DNA from: Rhodococcus tibetensis
GTDB lineage: Bacteria; Actinomycetota; Actinomycetes; Mycobacteriales; Mycobacteriaceae
Assembly (NCBI RefSeq): GCF_024438035.1
Contig: NZ_JANFQF010000024.1
Location: 28,376 to 92,375, forward strand
DNA length: 64,000 nucleotides
Direction of reading: 5' to 3'
Made by a program: the position numbers and the translations under genes. This document shows positions 17,600-27,213 of the stretch, piece after piece (position 1 is the first letter of the stretch; each line of letters opens with the position of its first letter). The notes beneath the pieces are model-generated. The model made no database searches. It was not told the DNA's origin and saw nothing but the letters and a program-made list of their open reading frames with translations.

Positions 17600-18508
17600 C
17601 TAACCCACTTCGATCACCACCTTGCCCGCAGTGTGGCCTGACTCGACGGTAGCGAGTGCCTCGCCTGCCTGCGTGAGCGGGAAACGGTGGGTGACCCTCG
17701 GGTCGAGCACACCGGTGGCCACCAGTGCGGCGAGCTCGGTGAAGGCCGCCGTGGTGCGCCTGCGCTCCACGCCCGAACCGCCGAGATCGCGGGCAGCGAG
17801 CGGGTCGCCGATACTGATGATCGAGGCCGGTTCCCGCGCGAGGCCCGCCGCATCGGCGAGCGCGCTGCCCCCGACCAGATCGAAGACGGCGTCGACCGGC
17901 TCCGATATCCGCGTGGTCAGTTCGGCACCGGACTCCACCCACTCCGCGCCCAGAGATTCGACCACCTCTCGCTTGCTCCGGCTCGCGACTCCGAGAACGG
18001 TGATGCCACGGGCGGCCGCCAATTGCAGCGCCGCCACCCCGACACCACCGCCCGCTCCGATAACGAGTAGTCGGCTGCCTGCGGGCAGGTTCAGCATGGC
18101 CATCGCGTCGTAAGCGGTGCCCGCCGCCACGGGCAGGGTGGCGGCGTCAGCGAAGGAAACGGATTCGGGTTTGTGCGCCGTCGACGACGCATTCAGCATT
18201 GTGTGCTCGGCGTATCCGCCGTAGCCGGTGGCCGTGGCGCCGAACACGGCGTCGCCAACCGCGAACTCCGTGACCCGAGGCCCGACGGCGGTGACCACCC
18301 CTGCCACCTCGCGGCCCAGGACCGCGGGAAGCGTGATCGGCACGGTGTCCTTCCGCGTACCTGCCCGCACTTTCCAATCGGCGGGATTCACGCCGGCCGC
18401 GTGCACCGCGACCTGTAGCTGTCCTGCGCCCGGGGACGGGACGTGCACGTCGAAGAACTGCTGGGTTCCGGGGCTGCCGTACTCGCGGAAGCCGTATGCG
18501 GTGCTCAC
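17600..18508 (-). CDS. NADP-dependent alcohol dehydrogenase-like oxidoreductase (quinone reductase type)
   Basis: 302 aa, GTG start at 18508 with GGAGG about 6 bases upstream. Zinc-type medium-chain dehydrogenase superfamily but without structural zinc cysteines: AAGVNPADWKVRAG, LPAVLGREVAGVV, and the nucleotide fold LLVIGAGGGVGVAALQLAAARG. This matches the QOR/zeta-crystallin group, which reduces quinones or enones with NADPH. Stand-alone gene. The exact substrate is not predictable. Confidence 0.85.
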   Translation of the reverse strand: MSTAYGFREYGSPGTQQFFDVHVPSPGAGQLQVAVHAAGVNPADWKVRAGTRKDTVPITLPAVLGREVAGVVTAVGPRVTEFAVGDAVFGATATGYGGYAEHTMLNASSTAHKPESVSFADAATLPVAAGTAYDAMAMLNLPAGSRLLVIGAGGGVGVAALQLAAARGITVLGVASRSKREVVESLGAEWVESGAELTTRISEPVDAVFDLVGGSALADAAGLAREPASIISIGDPLAARDLGGSGVERRRTTAAFTELAALVATGVLDPRVTHRFPLTQAGEALATVESGHTAGKVVIEVG

Positions 18509-18550
18509 GCCTCCACTCCTATCACGGACAGCACGCTCGCGGATCAGCAC

Positions 18551-18586
18551 AAGGAAGCCCGCCAGGCATCGCCGGCGGGCCTCCTT
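18551..18586. terminator. hairpin terminator
   Basis: GCCCGCC pairs with GGCGGGC around a loop of about 10 bases, and flanking AAGGA and TCCTT extend the stem with one bulge. It lies just after the stop of the 33-residue minus-strand gene and upstream of the oxidoreductase start. Confidence 0.6.
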
Positions 18587-18595
18587 GTCGACAGG

Positions 18596-18697
18596 TCAGG
18601 AGCTGCCGAACGGGCTCGTACCGCCTTCGCCGCCCATCAAGGGTCCGAGCGCCTCGAGCAGGGCCAGCAAGCCCTCGAGAACTTGTGCAAAGTCCAT
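18596..18697 (-). CDS. 33-residue amphipathic acidic peptide
   Basis: 33 aa, beginning MDFAQVLEGLLALLEALGPL and ending GGTSPFGSS. The ATG has an excellent ribosome site, GGAGGA, 5 bases upstream, and a hairpin follows 10 bases after the stop, so this short frame has its own translation and termination signals. Residues 3-21 form an amphipathic leucine-rich helix with acidic face residues D2, E8 and E15; the tail is Gly/Ser-rich. Size, Met-Asp start and amphipathic helix recall the small porin/PorA-PorH-type peptides of mycolic-acid bacteria. A leader or membrane-active peptide is also possible. Function not established. Confidence 0.6.
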   Translation of the reverse strand: MDFAQVLEGLLALLEALGPLMGGEGGTSPFGSS

Positions 18698-18852
18698 GTC
18701 TTCCTCCGATCACTGCAGTGGTGTGGCAGCGATCCGTGGTGCGCTTCGGCGTGGACAGCCGCCACCTCGTTCATCGGCCCGGAACGGGCCACAGTTACAC
18801 GGAAGATGCAGGGACTTCTGATGCTGTCGGCTCCGCCTGATTGGATGGGTTC

Positions 18853-21684
18853 ATGCTGCACGGTCTCTGGACACCGGGTTCGGGCCTCATGCTGTGGGTA
18901 GAGAACCGGGACTTCGGGGCGGAAGACTCCGCCGATGCGGTCGGCCGGGTGTTGCAGCGCAAGTTCCGGCACCATGTGAAGGTGCCGATGCCGGCGCCCT
19001 CGGGTCCGGAGTTGGTCGAGTGGCCGGCGGTGGGGCTGGCCCCGCCCGATGCAGCGGAGTTCCTGCTGGCCGTGTCGCCGTGGGACTCGCGGATCGCCGG
19101 TGATCTTCGGTACCTCACCCATACCGTGCGCGGAATCGAGCGGTGGGCGCGTGCCGGCCGGGTGGTGCCCGAGACGCATCGGGCGGAGGGCACCTGGTGG
19201 CCGCGTTGGCGCCTGCTGGGGGGCGAACGGCAGCGGGCGTGGCTCACCGAACTGACCGTCGCGATGCCGCCGGTGCAGCGCTACGGGACCGGCGCTCGCC
19301 CCCTGTTGGACGATCTCGTCACCGAACTCACCGACCCGATCACCCGCCATGTTCTCGGTGACCGACCGCGCGACGGTCGGCGCACCGACCCACTGCATCC
19401 CTTCCTCGACACGCTTGTGCGAGGCGACCACTACGACGAGGGCACCGCGCAACTGTCCGGTTCGCTCGACCGCTGGCGCGAAAGTCTCACAGTGGACGAG
19501 CCAGAGCTGGTGTTGCGCCTGCTCGAACCCGACGACGTCGACGTCGAGGGTGACTGGGATCCGGACACCGCCCTGTGGCGACTGGAGGTGTGCCTGCGCC
19601 CGGAGGGCGAAGCCCCTGTTCCGATTCCGCTGCACCACACCGATGCGAGCCGCCTCCAGATCGGTGTCCGCAAGTTGACGGAGGCGGTGGCGGCGTATCC
19701 GCGACTTCAGGACGTGCCGAGCGACCCCGACAGCCTCGACCTGTTCCTCCCTACCGCGGTGGTGATCGACCTCGTCGGGCACGGGGCGGTGGCGTTGAAG
19801 GAGAAGGGCATCAGCTTGTTGCTGCCTCGCGCGTGGAGTGTGGCGTCGCCGTCGATGCGGTTGCGGGTCAGTTCGCCGGGTACCCCGGCCAGCGCGGAAA
19901 ATCGGTCGGTCGGCAAGGACCAGTTGGTGCAGTACGACTGGGAGCTGGCGCTCGGGGACACGGTCCTGACTGCCGCCGAGATGACCCGATTGGTCAATTC
20001 CAAGAGCGATCTGGTGCGCTTGCGCGGTGAGTGGGTTCGTGCCGATTCCGAAGTGCTCGCTCGCGCGGCACGCTACGTGACGGAACGGCAGGGCAGTGGC
20101 GACCGTGCCATCGTCGACTTGCTCAAAGACCTCATCGCGGATGATCTGTCGCGTCTGCCTGTGGACGAGGTGACGGCGAGCGGGTGGGCGGCCGCGTTGC
20201 TGGAAGGTGACGTCCAACCAGAGCAGGTTCCGGTTCCCGATCGGCTGGACGCCACCCTGCGGCCGTATCAGCAGCGGGGGCTCGACTGGCTGGCGTTCAT
20301 GAGCAGGCTCGGACTGGGGGCCGTCCTCGCCGATGACATGGGCCTGGGTAAGACTCTGCAGCTGCTGGCGTTGCTGGCGCACGAGAATGCGTCTTCGCCC
20401 ACTCTCCTGGTGTGCCCGATGTCGGTGGTCGGCAATTGGCAGCGAGAGGCGGCCCGTTTCGTTCCGACCTTGCGGGTGCATGTCCACCACGGCCCGCAAC
20501 GGCTGAACGGTGAGGAGCTGGCCGCGGAGGTCGGTGCGAGTGACCTGGTGATCACCACATATGCGTTGCTGGCGCGCGACCTCGCGCAACTGAAGGAACA
20601 GCGGTGGCGCCGCGTGGTGCTGGACGAGGCCCAGCACATCAAGAACTCGAAGACGTCGCAGGCCAGGGCGGCGCGAAGTATCCCCGCAGCGCACCGAGTG
20701 GCGTTGACGGGGACACCCGTCGAGAACCGGCTCGACGAATTGCGTTCCATTCTCGACTTTGCGAATTCGGGGATCCTCGGTTCGGAGGCGATGTTCCGCA
20801 AACGCTTCGTCGTTCCGATCGAACGGGAACAGGACGAGACCGCGGTGGCCCGGCTCCGGTCCGTCACCTCACCGTTCGTGCTCCGCCGCGTCAAAACCGA
20901 TCCGGCGGTCATCGCCGACCTTCCGGACAAGTTCGAGATGACGGTGCGCGCCAATCTCACCGCGGAACAGGCGGCCCTCTATCGGGCGGTGGTCGACGAC
21001 ATGATGGCTCAGATCAGGGACAAGAAGGGGATGAAGCGCAAGGGCGCCGTGCTTGCCGCGCTGACGAAACTCAAGCAGGTGTGCAACCATCCGGCGCACT
21101 TCCTGCGGGATGGGTCCGCGGTGACGCGGCGCGGTCAGCACCGGTCGGGCAAGCTCGGTTTGGTGGAGGACATCCTGGACTCCGTGCTCGCGGACGGCGA
21201 GAAGGCGTTGCTGTTCACCCAGTTTCGCGAATTCGGGGATCTCGTGGCACCCTTTCTGTCGGATCGCTTCGGTACCACCGTGCCATTTCTCCACGGCGGC
21301 GTCACCAAGCAGAAGCGCGACGACATGGTGGCGGCCTTCCAAGGGGAGGAAGGGCCGTCGATCATGCTGCTCTCGCTCAAGGCCGGGGGTACCGGGCTCA
21401 ACCTCACGGCGGCCAATCATGTCGTGCACCTCGACCGATGGTGGAATCCGGCGGTCGAGAACCAAGCCACCGACCGGGCGTTCCGCATCGGGCAGCGCCG
21501 AGACGTCCAGGTGCGCAAACTCGTGTGTGTGGGCACGCTCGAGGAACGGATCGACGCGATGATCGCGACCAAGCAGGAGTTGGCCGATCTCGCGGTCGGA
21601 ACCGGCGAGAACTGGGTGACGGAGATGAGCACGCAGCAACTCGGTGAGCTACTGCGACTCGGCGACGAGGCGGTCGGCGAATGA
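18853..21684 (+). CDS. SNF2-family DEAD/DEAH helicase (RapA/HepA type)
   Basis: 943 aa from ATG 18853. The N-terminal half of about 450 residues is the bacterial SNF2-associated region, starting MLHGLWTPGSGLMLWVENRD. The ATPase follows: LADDMGLGKTLQ (Walker A, near residue 495), VVLDEAQHIKNSKT (DEAQ box), LTGTPVENRLDELRSILDF. The C-terminal helicase lobe has LLSLKAGGTGLNLTAANHVV and DRWWNPAVENQATDRAFRIG. Such proteins remodel nucleic acid-protein complexes, for example recycling RNA polymerase. Its stop overlaps the start of the SWIM-domain gene (ATGA), a pairing that suggests one functional unit. Confidence 0.92.
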   Translation: MLHGLWTPGSGLMLWVENRDFGAEDSADAVGRVLQRKFRHHVKVPMPAPSGPELVEWPAVGLAPPDAAEFLLAVSPWDSRIAGDLRYLTHTVRGIERWARAGRVVPETHRAEGTWWPRWRLLGGERQRAWLTELTVAMPPVQRYGTGARPLLDDLVTELTDPITRHVLGDRPRDGRRTDPLHPFLDTLVRGDHYDEGTAQLSGSLDRWRESLTVDEPELVLRLLEPDDVDVEGDWDPDTALWRLEVCLRPEGEAPVPIPLHHTDASRLQIGVRKLTEAVAAYPRLQDVPSDPDSLDLFLPTAVVIDLVGHGAVALKEKGISLLLPRAWSVASPSMRLRVSSPGTPASAENRSVGKDQLVQYDWELALGDTVLTAAEMTRLVNSKSDLVRLRGEWVRADSEVLARAARYVTERQGSGDRAIVDLLKDLIADDLSRLPVDEVTASGWAAALLEGDVQPEQVPVPDRLDATLRPYQQRGLDWLAFMSRLGLGAVLADDMGLGKTLQLLALLAHENASSPTLLVCPMSVVGNWQREAARFVPTLRVHVHHGPQRLNGEELAAEVGASDLVITTYALLARDLAQLKEQRWRRVVLDEAQHIKNSKTSQARAARSIPAAHRVALTGTPVENRLDELRSILDFANSGILGSEAMFRKRFVVPIEREQDETAVARLRSVTSPFVLRRVKTDPAVIADLPDKFEMTVRANLTAEQAALYRAVVDDMMAQIRDKKGMKRKGAVLAALTKLKQVCNHPAHFLRDGSAVTRRGQHRSGKLGLVEDILDSVLADGEKALLFTQFREFGDLVAPFLSDRFGTTVPFLHGGVTKQKRDDMVAAFQGEEGPSIMLLSLKAGGTGLNLTAANHVVHLDRWWNPAVENQATDRAFRIGQRRDVQVRKLVCVGTLEERIDAMIATKQELADLAVGTGENWVTEMSTQQLGELLRLGDEAVGE

Positions 21685-22454
21685 CGACTCGGCGACCGGC
21701 ACCGGATTTCGCTCGGTACGGCTCAAAACGACCGGTGACGGGCGGGCTGGAGGCGCGGTCGCGACGCGGAGCGTTCGGCCACACCTGGTGGGGACGGGAA
21801 TTGGTCGACATCATCGAGTTCGTCGGTGACAAGGGGCGAATGAGCCGTGGTCGCAGCTATGCGCGCAGCGGTCAGGTGGTCTCCCTCGAGATCAGCAGCG
21901 GGATGGCTACCGGTGAAGTCCAGGGCAGCCAGCTCCAGCCTTTCATCGCGACCGTCGAGATCGACCGGCTCGACGAGGGCGAGATCGCCGAACTGGTCAC
22001 CCTGGTGCGGAAGCAACCCGGCAGCCTTGCGATGCTCGCGGGCGGAGCAGTGCCGGAAATTCTCGGCCCCCTCCTGTTACCGTCCGGCTCCTCGGCGCTC
22101 CAGTACGACTGCACCTGTCCGGACCACGGCTGGCCGTGCAAGCACGCCGCTGCGGTCGCGTATCTCACCACGGAGCGGATAGACGAGAACCCGCTGGAAA
22201 TACTGACCCTGCGTGGTGTCGACCTCGACATGCTGATCGACGGAGTCGGCGGTGGCAATGCCGATGAGGATGTGGCCGATTGGTTCGGCGACAGTGCCCA
22301 GCTTCCCGCCCTGCCCGACACCGATTTCCGGGCGGCGGTCGACGACCTCGACCCGTTGCTGCTGCGTAAGGCGGTCCGATCCGTGTGCGCCGGCGAACGC
22401 GAAGTGGACGCCGCGATCCATGACCTGAAAACGCTATACCAGCATCTGCGGTGA
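21681..22454 (+). CDS. SWIM zinc-finger protein, SNF2 partner
   Basis: 257 aa starting MTTRRPAPDFARYGSKRPVT. The SWIM motif CTCPDHGWPCKHAAAVAYL (CxC...CxH, around residues 142-160) is intact and should bind zinc and nucleic acid or protein. FGHTWWGRELVDIIE near the N terminus is typical of SWIM proteins encoded beside SNF2 helicases. The ATG overlaps the helicase stop by 4 bases. In some bacteria the SWIM finger is fused to the helicase, so this protein probably acts as a separate targeting subunit. Confidence 0.88.
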   Translation: MTTRRPAPDFARYGSKRPVTGGLEARSRRGAFGHTWWGRELVDIIEFVGDKGRMSRGRSYARSGQVVSLEISSGMATGEVQGSQLQPFIATVEIDRLDEGEIAELVTLVRKQPGSLAMLAGGAVPEILGPLLLPSGSSALQYDCTCPDHGWPCKHAAAVAYLTTERIDENPLEILTLRGVDLDMLIDGVGGGNADEDVADWFGDSAQLPALPDTDFRAAVDDLDPLLLRKAVRSVCAGEREVDAAIHDLKTLYQHLR

Positions 22455-22620
22455 CCATTGCCGTGCGGGAGGGTGTGGCGGTCCTGCCGGGCGAATGAGG
22501 GACTCTCGAAGGGCTTGCGGCAGTGAGTCGTATCATGCGAACGCGAGTGCATCGCATCGCCTGACGGCATGGTTGCGCACGGGGCGCATCGACGCGCCTC
22601 GGAATTTCACGCTCTGACGA

Positions 22621-22794
22621 TCAGTGTTTGAAAACGTCCTTGACCCGCTCGGCGGCCTTCTTCATATTGGCCTTCGCCTGATCCGCTTTGCCGATGTTCT
22701 TCAGCTCGTTGTCGCCGGTGGCCCGGCCGATCGATTCCCTCGACTTGCCGGCAGCGTGCTGGACGGCGTTCTTGGCCTTGTCGACGATGCTCAT
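22621..22794 (-). CDS. CsbD-family stress protein
   Basis: 57 aa starting MSIVDKAKNAVQHAAGKSRE. The CsbD pattern (K...GKxxExxGxxTGDxxLxxxGxxxQxxG/A) is seen in GKSRESIGRATGDNELKNIG. Small, lysine- and alanine-rich, hydrophilic. Strong GGAGGAG ribosome site 6 bases upstream decides the start. CsbD proteins are induced by general stress in many bacteria, but their molecular activity is unknown. Monocistronic. Confidence 0.85.
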   Translation of the reverse strand: MSIVDKAKNAVQHAAGKSRESIGRATGDNELKNIGKADQAKANMKKAAERVKDVFKH

Positions 22795-22933
22795 GGCGTG
22801 CTCCTCCGAGTGGATGACGTCCACTGCAATCGTAATCCGATTGCGGTACGGCCACCTCTCAACTTTCGAGGCACACTTTCGAGGCACCCACTTTCCATGC
22901 ACCCCGAGTTACACCCGGACTAGTGTTGCACTT

Positions 22934-23503
22934 GTGCGGTCGGTCACCGGGCCGGCCGGAGGTCGGGAGGAGCCTGCCGTCAGCCGCAAACCCTGTGACA
23001 CTCGCGAGTTCACCTATACCGAGGTGGGAGCGAGTCGCGACCTTCCCTTCCCGGGCGGATACCACCATCTCGACGAGCAGAAGGTGATCGGTCGTGGCTC
23101 CGCATCGTTCGACTCCGCGGTCACACAGCTGTTCACCTGGGGGATGCACCGCGGCGCGGGCGTGAAGGTCGAGAACGATGCCCCCGCGGCGACTCCGGAC
23201 GCCTCCGTAGAGCTTCGGTGGGGGATCGGTCCCGTCGGGCTCACCTTCTGTTGCCGAGTGATTTACATCGTCGACGAACCCCGTCGACAGGGTTTCGCCT
23301 ACGGGTCGCTCGAGGGGCACCCGGAAGCGGGGGAGGAGCGTTTCGTCATCGAACACCGGCCCGATGACACCGTCGTCGCGAGCATCTCCGCCTTCTCGCG
23401 GCCCGGCAGGTGGTTCACCCGTCTGGGTGGGCCCGCGAACCGCGCGGTGCAGAAGGTGATGACGCGGCGCTATCTCGACGCGCTGGTCTCACAGAATCGA
23501 TAG
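22934..23503 (+). CDS. DUF1990 family protein
   Basis: 189 aa with a GTG start (VRSVTGPAGG). Matches DUF1990 features: FTYTEVGASR near residue 30, W(T/D)xxR-like start of core, LRWGIGPVGLTFCCRVIYIV, GFAYGSLEGHPEAGEERFVI and a final TRRYLDAL. The family resembles START/polyketide-cyclase folds and its role is unknown. The start is not certain, since no strong ribosome site is seen. Its last 15 bases overlap, tail to tail, the end of the next minus-strand gene. Confidence 0.75.
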   Translation: MRSVTGPAGGREEPAVSRKPCDTREFTYTEVGASRDLPFPGGYHHLDEQKVIGRGSASFDSAVTQLFTWGMHRGAGVKVENDAPAATPDASVELRWGIGPVGLTFCCRVIYIVDEPRRQGFAYGSLEGHPEAGEERFVIEHRPDDTVVASISAFSRPGRWFTRLGGPANRAVQKVMTRRYLDALVSQNR

Positions 23504-23962
23504 CGTCGCGTCCTGCTGTCGGAGAACAGCATGCACCGCAGCGCCGTACGCCAGATGCGGGACGATGTCGCTGAGCCAGTCCTGGATCGACCATCTGCGC
23601 GGATCACTGATGCCGCGGATGGCGATCGGGATGTCCGTGGCTGCCATCGCGCCCGCGCCGATCGCCACGGCACCTGCTGCCGGCGACAATCGCATGCCGG
23701 TGCGGCGGACAAGGCCGGCGGCTACCGCGATGCCCAAGCCGACGGCGATTCCCCCGAGTGCTCCAAGGCCCGTGCGGCGGGACTGCATCGCACTTCCGAG
23801 CCCAGGAATCCGCAGGCCGAGACCGGCTGCGACCGAATCGATCGTTTCCTCGGGGACCGTGCTGGCAGGACGGCCGCGCACCACCATGTCGAGGTAGGTC
23901 ACCGTATTGAGGGCGGTCACTCCGGCGGCTCCGGCGACGAGTCCGGACATGAGTGTATTCAT
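23489..23962 (-). CDS. small integral membrane protein, hypothetical
   Basis: 157 aa starting MNTLMSGLVAGAAGVTALNT. Gly/Ala-rich, with three to four hydrophobic segments, for example LGALGGIAVGLGIAVAAGLV. The motif ALNTVTYLDMVVRGRPAS near the N terminus recurs in actinobacterial membrane proteins of unknown function. GISDPRRWSIQDWLSDIVPH near the C terminus looks like a conserved surface loop. Convergent overlap with the DUF1990 gene. No function can be given. Confidence 0.65.
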   Translation of the reverse strand: MNTLMSGLVAGAAGVTALNTVTYLDMVVRGRPASTVPEETIDSVAAGLGLRIPGLGSAMQSRRTGLGALGGIAVGLGIAVAAGLVRRTGMRLSPAAGAVAIGAGAMAATDIPIAIRGISDPRRWSIQDWLSDIVPHLAYGAAVHAVLRQQDATLSIL

Positions 23963-24140
23963 GACGACCTTCCCGAGGGATCCGACTGGAATGCAGCGCG
24001 GATGCTTCCACACACGAGCATCCCCACTCACCGGAGTCGGCAAACCTCACCTCCCAGGACCGGTCGGGCTCGAACCGGGTGCCATGGAGGTAGGCACGTT
24101 CGGGCGGATCACGTATTCTCAGATTTGGACCGGACCGGAC

Positions 24141-24155
24141 GGGACCATTGGTCCC
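24141..24155. promoter_or_regulatory. nagR: palindrome upstream of the GntR gene
   Basis: GGGACCA-T-TGGTCCC, perfect 7-bp arms, 45 bases before the regulator ATG. The TGGTCC/GGACCA half-sites recall DasR/NagR targets, so autoregulation is plausible. A further GGACC run lies just upstream (about 24127-24138). Confidence 0.45.
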
Positions 24156-24200
24156 CGCCTGACCGATGTGTCGGTCCCCGAGCGAGGTGGAGAAACCGGA

Positions 24201-24947
24201 ATGATGCCCGCACATCTACGTGACAGCGTGATTCCGAAGCACGAGCAACTTCGTGTCATCCTGCTGCACAGATGCATCAAGGAACTGCAGCCCGGCGACC
24301 TGATGACGAGCGAGCGAAAGTTGATGCAGGACTACGGGGTCAGCCGGATCACGGTGCGGGAGGCCATCGGTCAACTCGTCAACGACGGGCATCTGGTGCG
24401 GGTACGCGGCAAGGGTACGTTTGTCGCTCACCGGCCGGTGCAGTCGAAATTGCACCTCGCCTCGTTCACCGAGGAGATGCGTGCGCAAGGCCATCAGCCG
24501 ACGACTGTGGTGTTGATGTCCGAAGAGGATGTGGCGCCGGAGGCCACGGCGCGGGCTCTGCGCCTCGCACCCGACACGCGGGCGTACCACGTCAAGCGAT
24601 TGCGCCTCGCCGACGGCGAACCGGTCAGCGTCGACGACGGCTGGTTCAATGCCGCGCTGCTTCCCGGACTGGTGGATCTCGATCTCACCGGTTCGATCTA
24701 TCGGGCGACCGCCGACAAGTACGGCATGCCCATCGACCGTGCGGAGCAGACCGTCAGCGCGAACGGCGCCGACGCGGACGTCGCGACGCTGCTCGGTATC
24801 AAGAAGGGCGCTCCGGTGATGTACTTCGACCGGGTGTCGTTCAGTGGTCCGACGGCGATCGAGCACACCCGAAGCTGGTACCGCTCGGATCGTTATCAGC
24901 TGCAGATGGAAGTGCAGGGCCAGGAGCGGGCTCAGCGCAGCAGCTGA
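24201..24947 (+). CDS. nagR: GntR/HutC-family regulator, DasR/NagR-like
   Basis: 248 aa starting MMPAHLRDSVIPKHEQLRVI. Winged-helix domain (MTSERKLMQDYGVSRITVRE, then GKGTFVA) followed by a UTRA effector domain (about residues 85-240) with LRLADGEPVSVDDGWFN and ISxS-like core. Members of this subgroup sense glucosamine-6-phosphate or GlcNAc-6-phosphate and repress nag/PTS genes. The genes next door are exactly such targets, and dre-like sites lie in their promoter. A hairpin overlaps the 3' end of the gene and separates it from the convergent EIIA gene. Confidence 0.85.
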   Translation: MMPAHLRDSVIPKHEQLRVILLHRCIKELQPGDLMTSERKLMQDYGVSRITVREAIGQLVNDGHLVRVRGKGTFVAHRPVQSKLHLASFTEEMRAQGHQPTTVVLMSEEDVAPEATARALRLAPDTRAYHVKRLRLADGEPVSVDDGWFNAALLPGLVDLDLTGSIYRATADKYGMPIDRAEQTVSANGADADVATLLGIKKGAPVMYFDRVSFSGPTAIEHTRSWYRSDRYQLQMEVQGQERAQRSS

Positions 24948-24952
24948 GCCCG
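24927..24952. terminator. hairpin terminator at the GntR/EIIA junction
   Basis: CGGGCTCAGC pairs perfectly with GCTGAGCCCG around a 6-base loop GCAGCA. The regulator's TGA stop lies inside the right arm. It separates two convergent genes. Confidence 0.7.
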
Positions 24953-24962
24953 TCCCACCGGG

Positions 24963-25424
24963 TCACGCCGTCCAGTCGAACAGACGCTCACCTGTGGTGA
25001 CCTCTGCGCCAACGGTGTTGTCCGCCAAGGAGTCCGGTGCGGAGTCCATTACCACGACGGGGCATACGGCGGAGTATCCGGTGCCGTCGATCTCGGTGGG
25101 GTCGAAGCGCACGACGGGATCACCGGCCTCCACCTGGTCGCCCTCCGCGGCCAGCAACGTGAATCCCTCGCCTCTCAATTTCACCGTGTCGATTCCGAGG
25201 TGGACCAGAACGCCTCTACCGGCGGACCCGAGGATGACGAATGCGTGGGGGTGCAATTTGAGAATCTTGCCGGAAATGGGGGCGACCACATCGAGGGGTC
25301 CGCGGTCACGGGACGGCTCGATCGCGACTCCCGCGCCCACCATCTGCCCGGCGAAGACGGGGTCGGGGACGTCGGCCAGTGCGAGCACTCGACCGGGGAG
25401 CGGGGCTTGGACGGAAAGACTCAC
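24963..25424 (-). CDS. crr: PTS glucose/GlcNAc EIIA component
   Basis: 153 aa, stand-alone EIIA of the glucose superfamily. The phosphorylated His is H75 in GVLVHLGIDTVKL, and the supporting His is H60 in KLHPHAFVI. N-terminal PLPGRVLALADVPDPVFAG matches the family. It accepts phosphate from HPr and passes it to EIIB. The ATG overlaps the EIIB stop. EI and HPr genes are not in the window. DasR-like control is likely because the dre-like sites lie just beyond EIIB. Confidence 0.9.
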   Translation of the reverse strand: MSLSVQAPLPGRVLALADVPDPVFAGQMVGAGVAIEPSRDRGPLDVVAPISGKILKLHPHAFVILGSAGRGVLVHLGIDTVKLRGEGFTLLAAEGDQVEAGDPVVRFDPTEIDGTGYSAVCPVVVMDSAPDSLADNTVGAEVTTGERLFDWTA

Positions 25425-25651
25425 AGAATGTCCTCGATGTCTTCGGCGAGCGTATCCGCTTCGGGCCCCACGATTACCTGCACGACGCTGCCGGATTTCA
25501 GCACTCCGTGTGCGCCGGCGGCTTTCAGTGCCGCCTCGTCGACTTTGGCCCCGTCTTTCACCTCGGTGCGTAGGCGGGTGATGCAGGCCTCTATCTCGAC
25601 GATGTTCTCGGCACCGCCGAGGCCGCTGATGATGGCGTCCGCTTTGGACAT
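25421..25651 (-). CDS. PTS GlcNAc-specific EIIB component
   Basis: 76 aa, with the phosphorylated Cys at residue 23 in EACITRLRTEV, the invariant EIIB signature of the glucose/GlcNAc family. It hands phosphate to the sugar bound in EIIC. Separate EIIB and EIIC genes, divergently transcribed, are typical of actinomycete GlcNAc systems. Start ATG with GGAG-type ribosome site. First gene of the two-gene EIIB-EIIA operon. Confidence 0.92.
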   Translation of the reverse strand: MSKADAIISGLGGAENIVEIEACITRLRTEVKDGAKVDEAALKAAGAHGVLKSGSVVQVIVGPEADTLAEDIEDIL

Positions 25652-25755
25652 CGGTTCTCCTCGTGTGGTGGATTCATGCTCCGGTCGGCAGCAGCCAGGC
25701 GAGTCGGCTGAATCACATTCGCCTGTTGACATCTTGTGCCCACCTGGTCAAACTA

Positions 25756-25800
25756 ACAACTGGTCATGACCGGACAGTACCCGTTGTGGTACCGGTCCAC
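25756..25800. promoter_or_regulatory. dre-like operators between divergent PTS operons
   Basis: Two dyads lie between EIIB and EIIC. GGTCATGACC (25762-25771) is a perfect 10-bp palindrome inside ACTGGTCATGACCGG, close to the DasR consensus ACTGGTCTAGACCAGT. GTGGTACCGGTCCAC (25786-25800) is a near-palindrome with the same half-sites. Their position suits joint repression of both operons by the GntR protein. Confidence 0.7.
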
Positions 25801-25886
25801 AATAGTTCTTCCGAAGCCGGCACGGCGCAGCGCCGCGGCCGTAACACCCGCCGAATCGGCGACCGAAGCGCACAGAGAAGGCCGAT

Positions 25887-27182
<1,296 letters not shown>

Positions 27183-27213
27183 CGATGGCCCTCGTCGCAT
27201 CCGAGGTCCCCGG

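Noticed and set aside
18637..20694. A 685-codon minus-strand open frame opposite the SNF2 gene
   Set aside because: Arg/Gln/His-rich shadow. The plus-strand frame has all helicase motifs.
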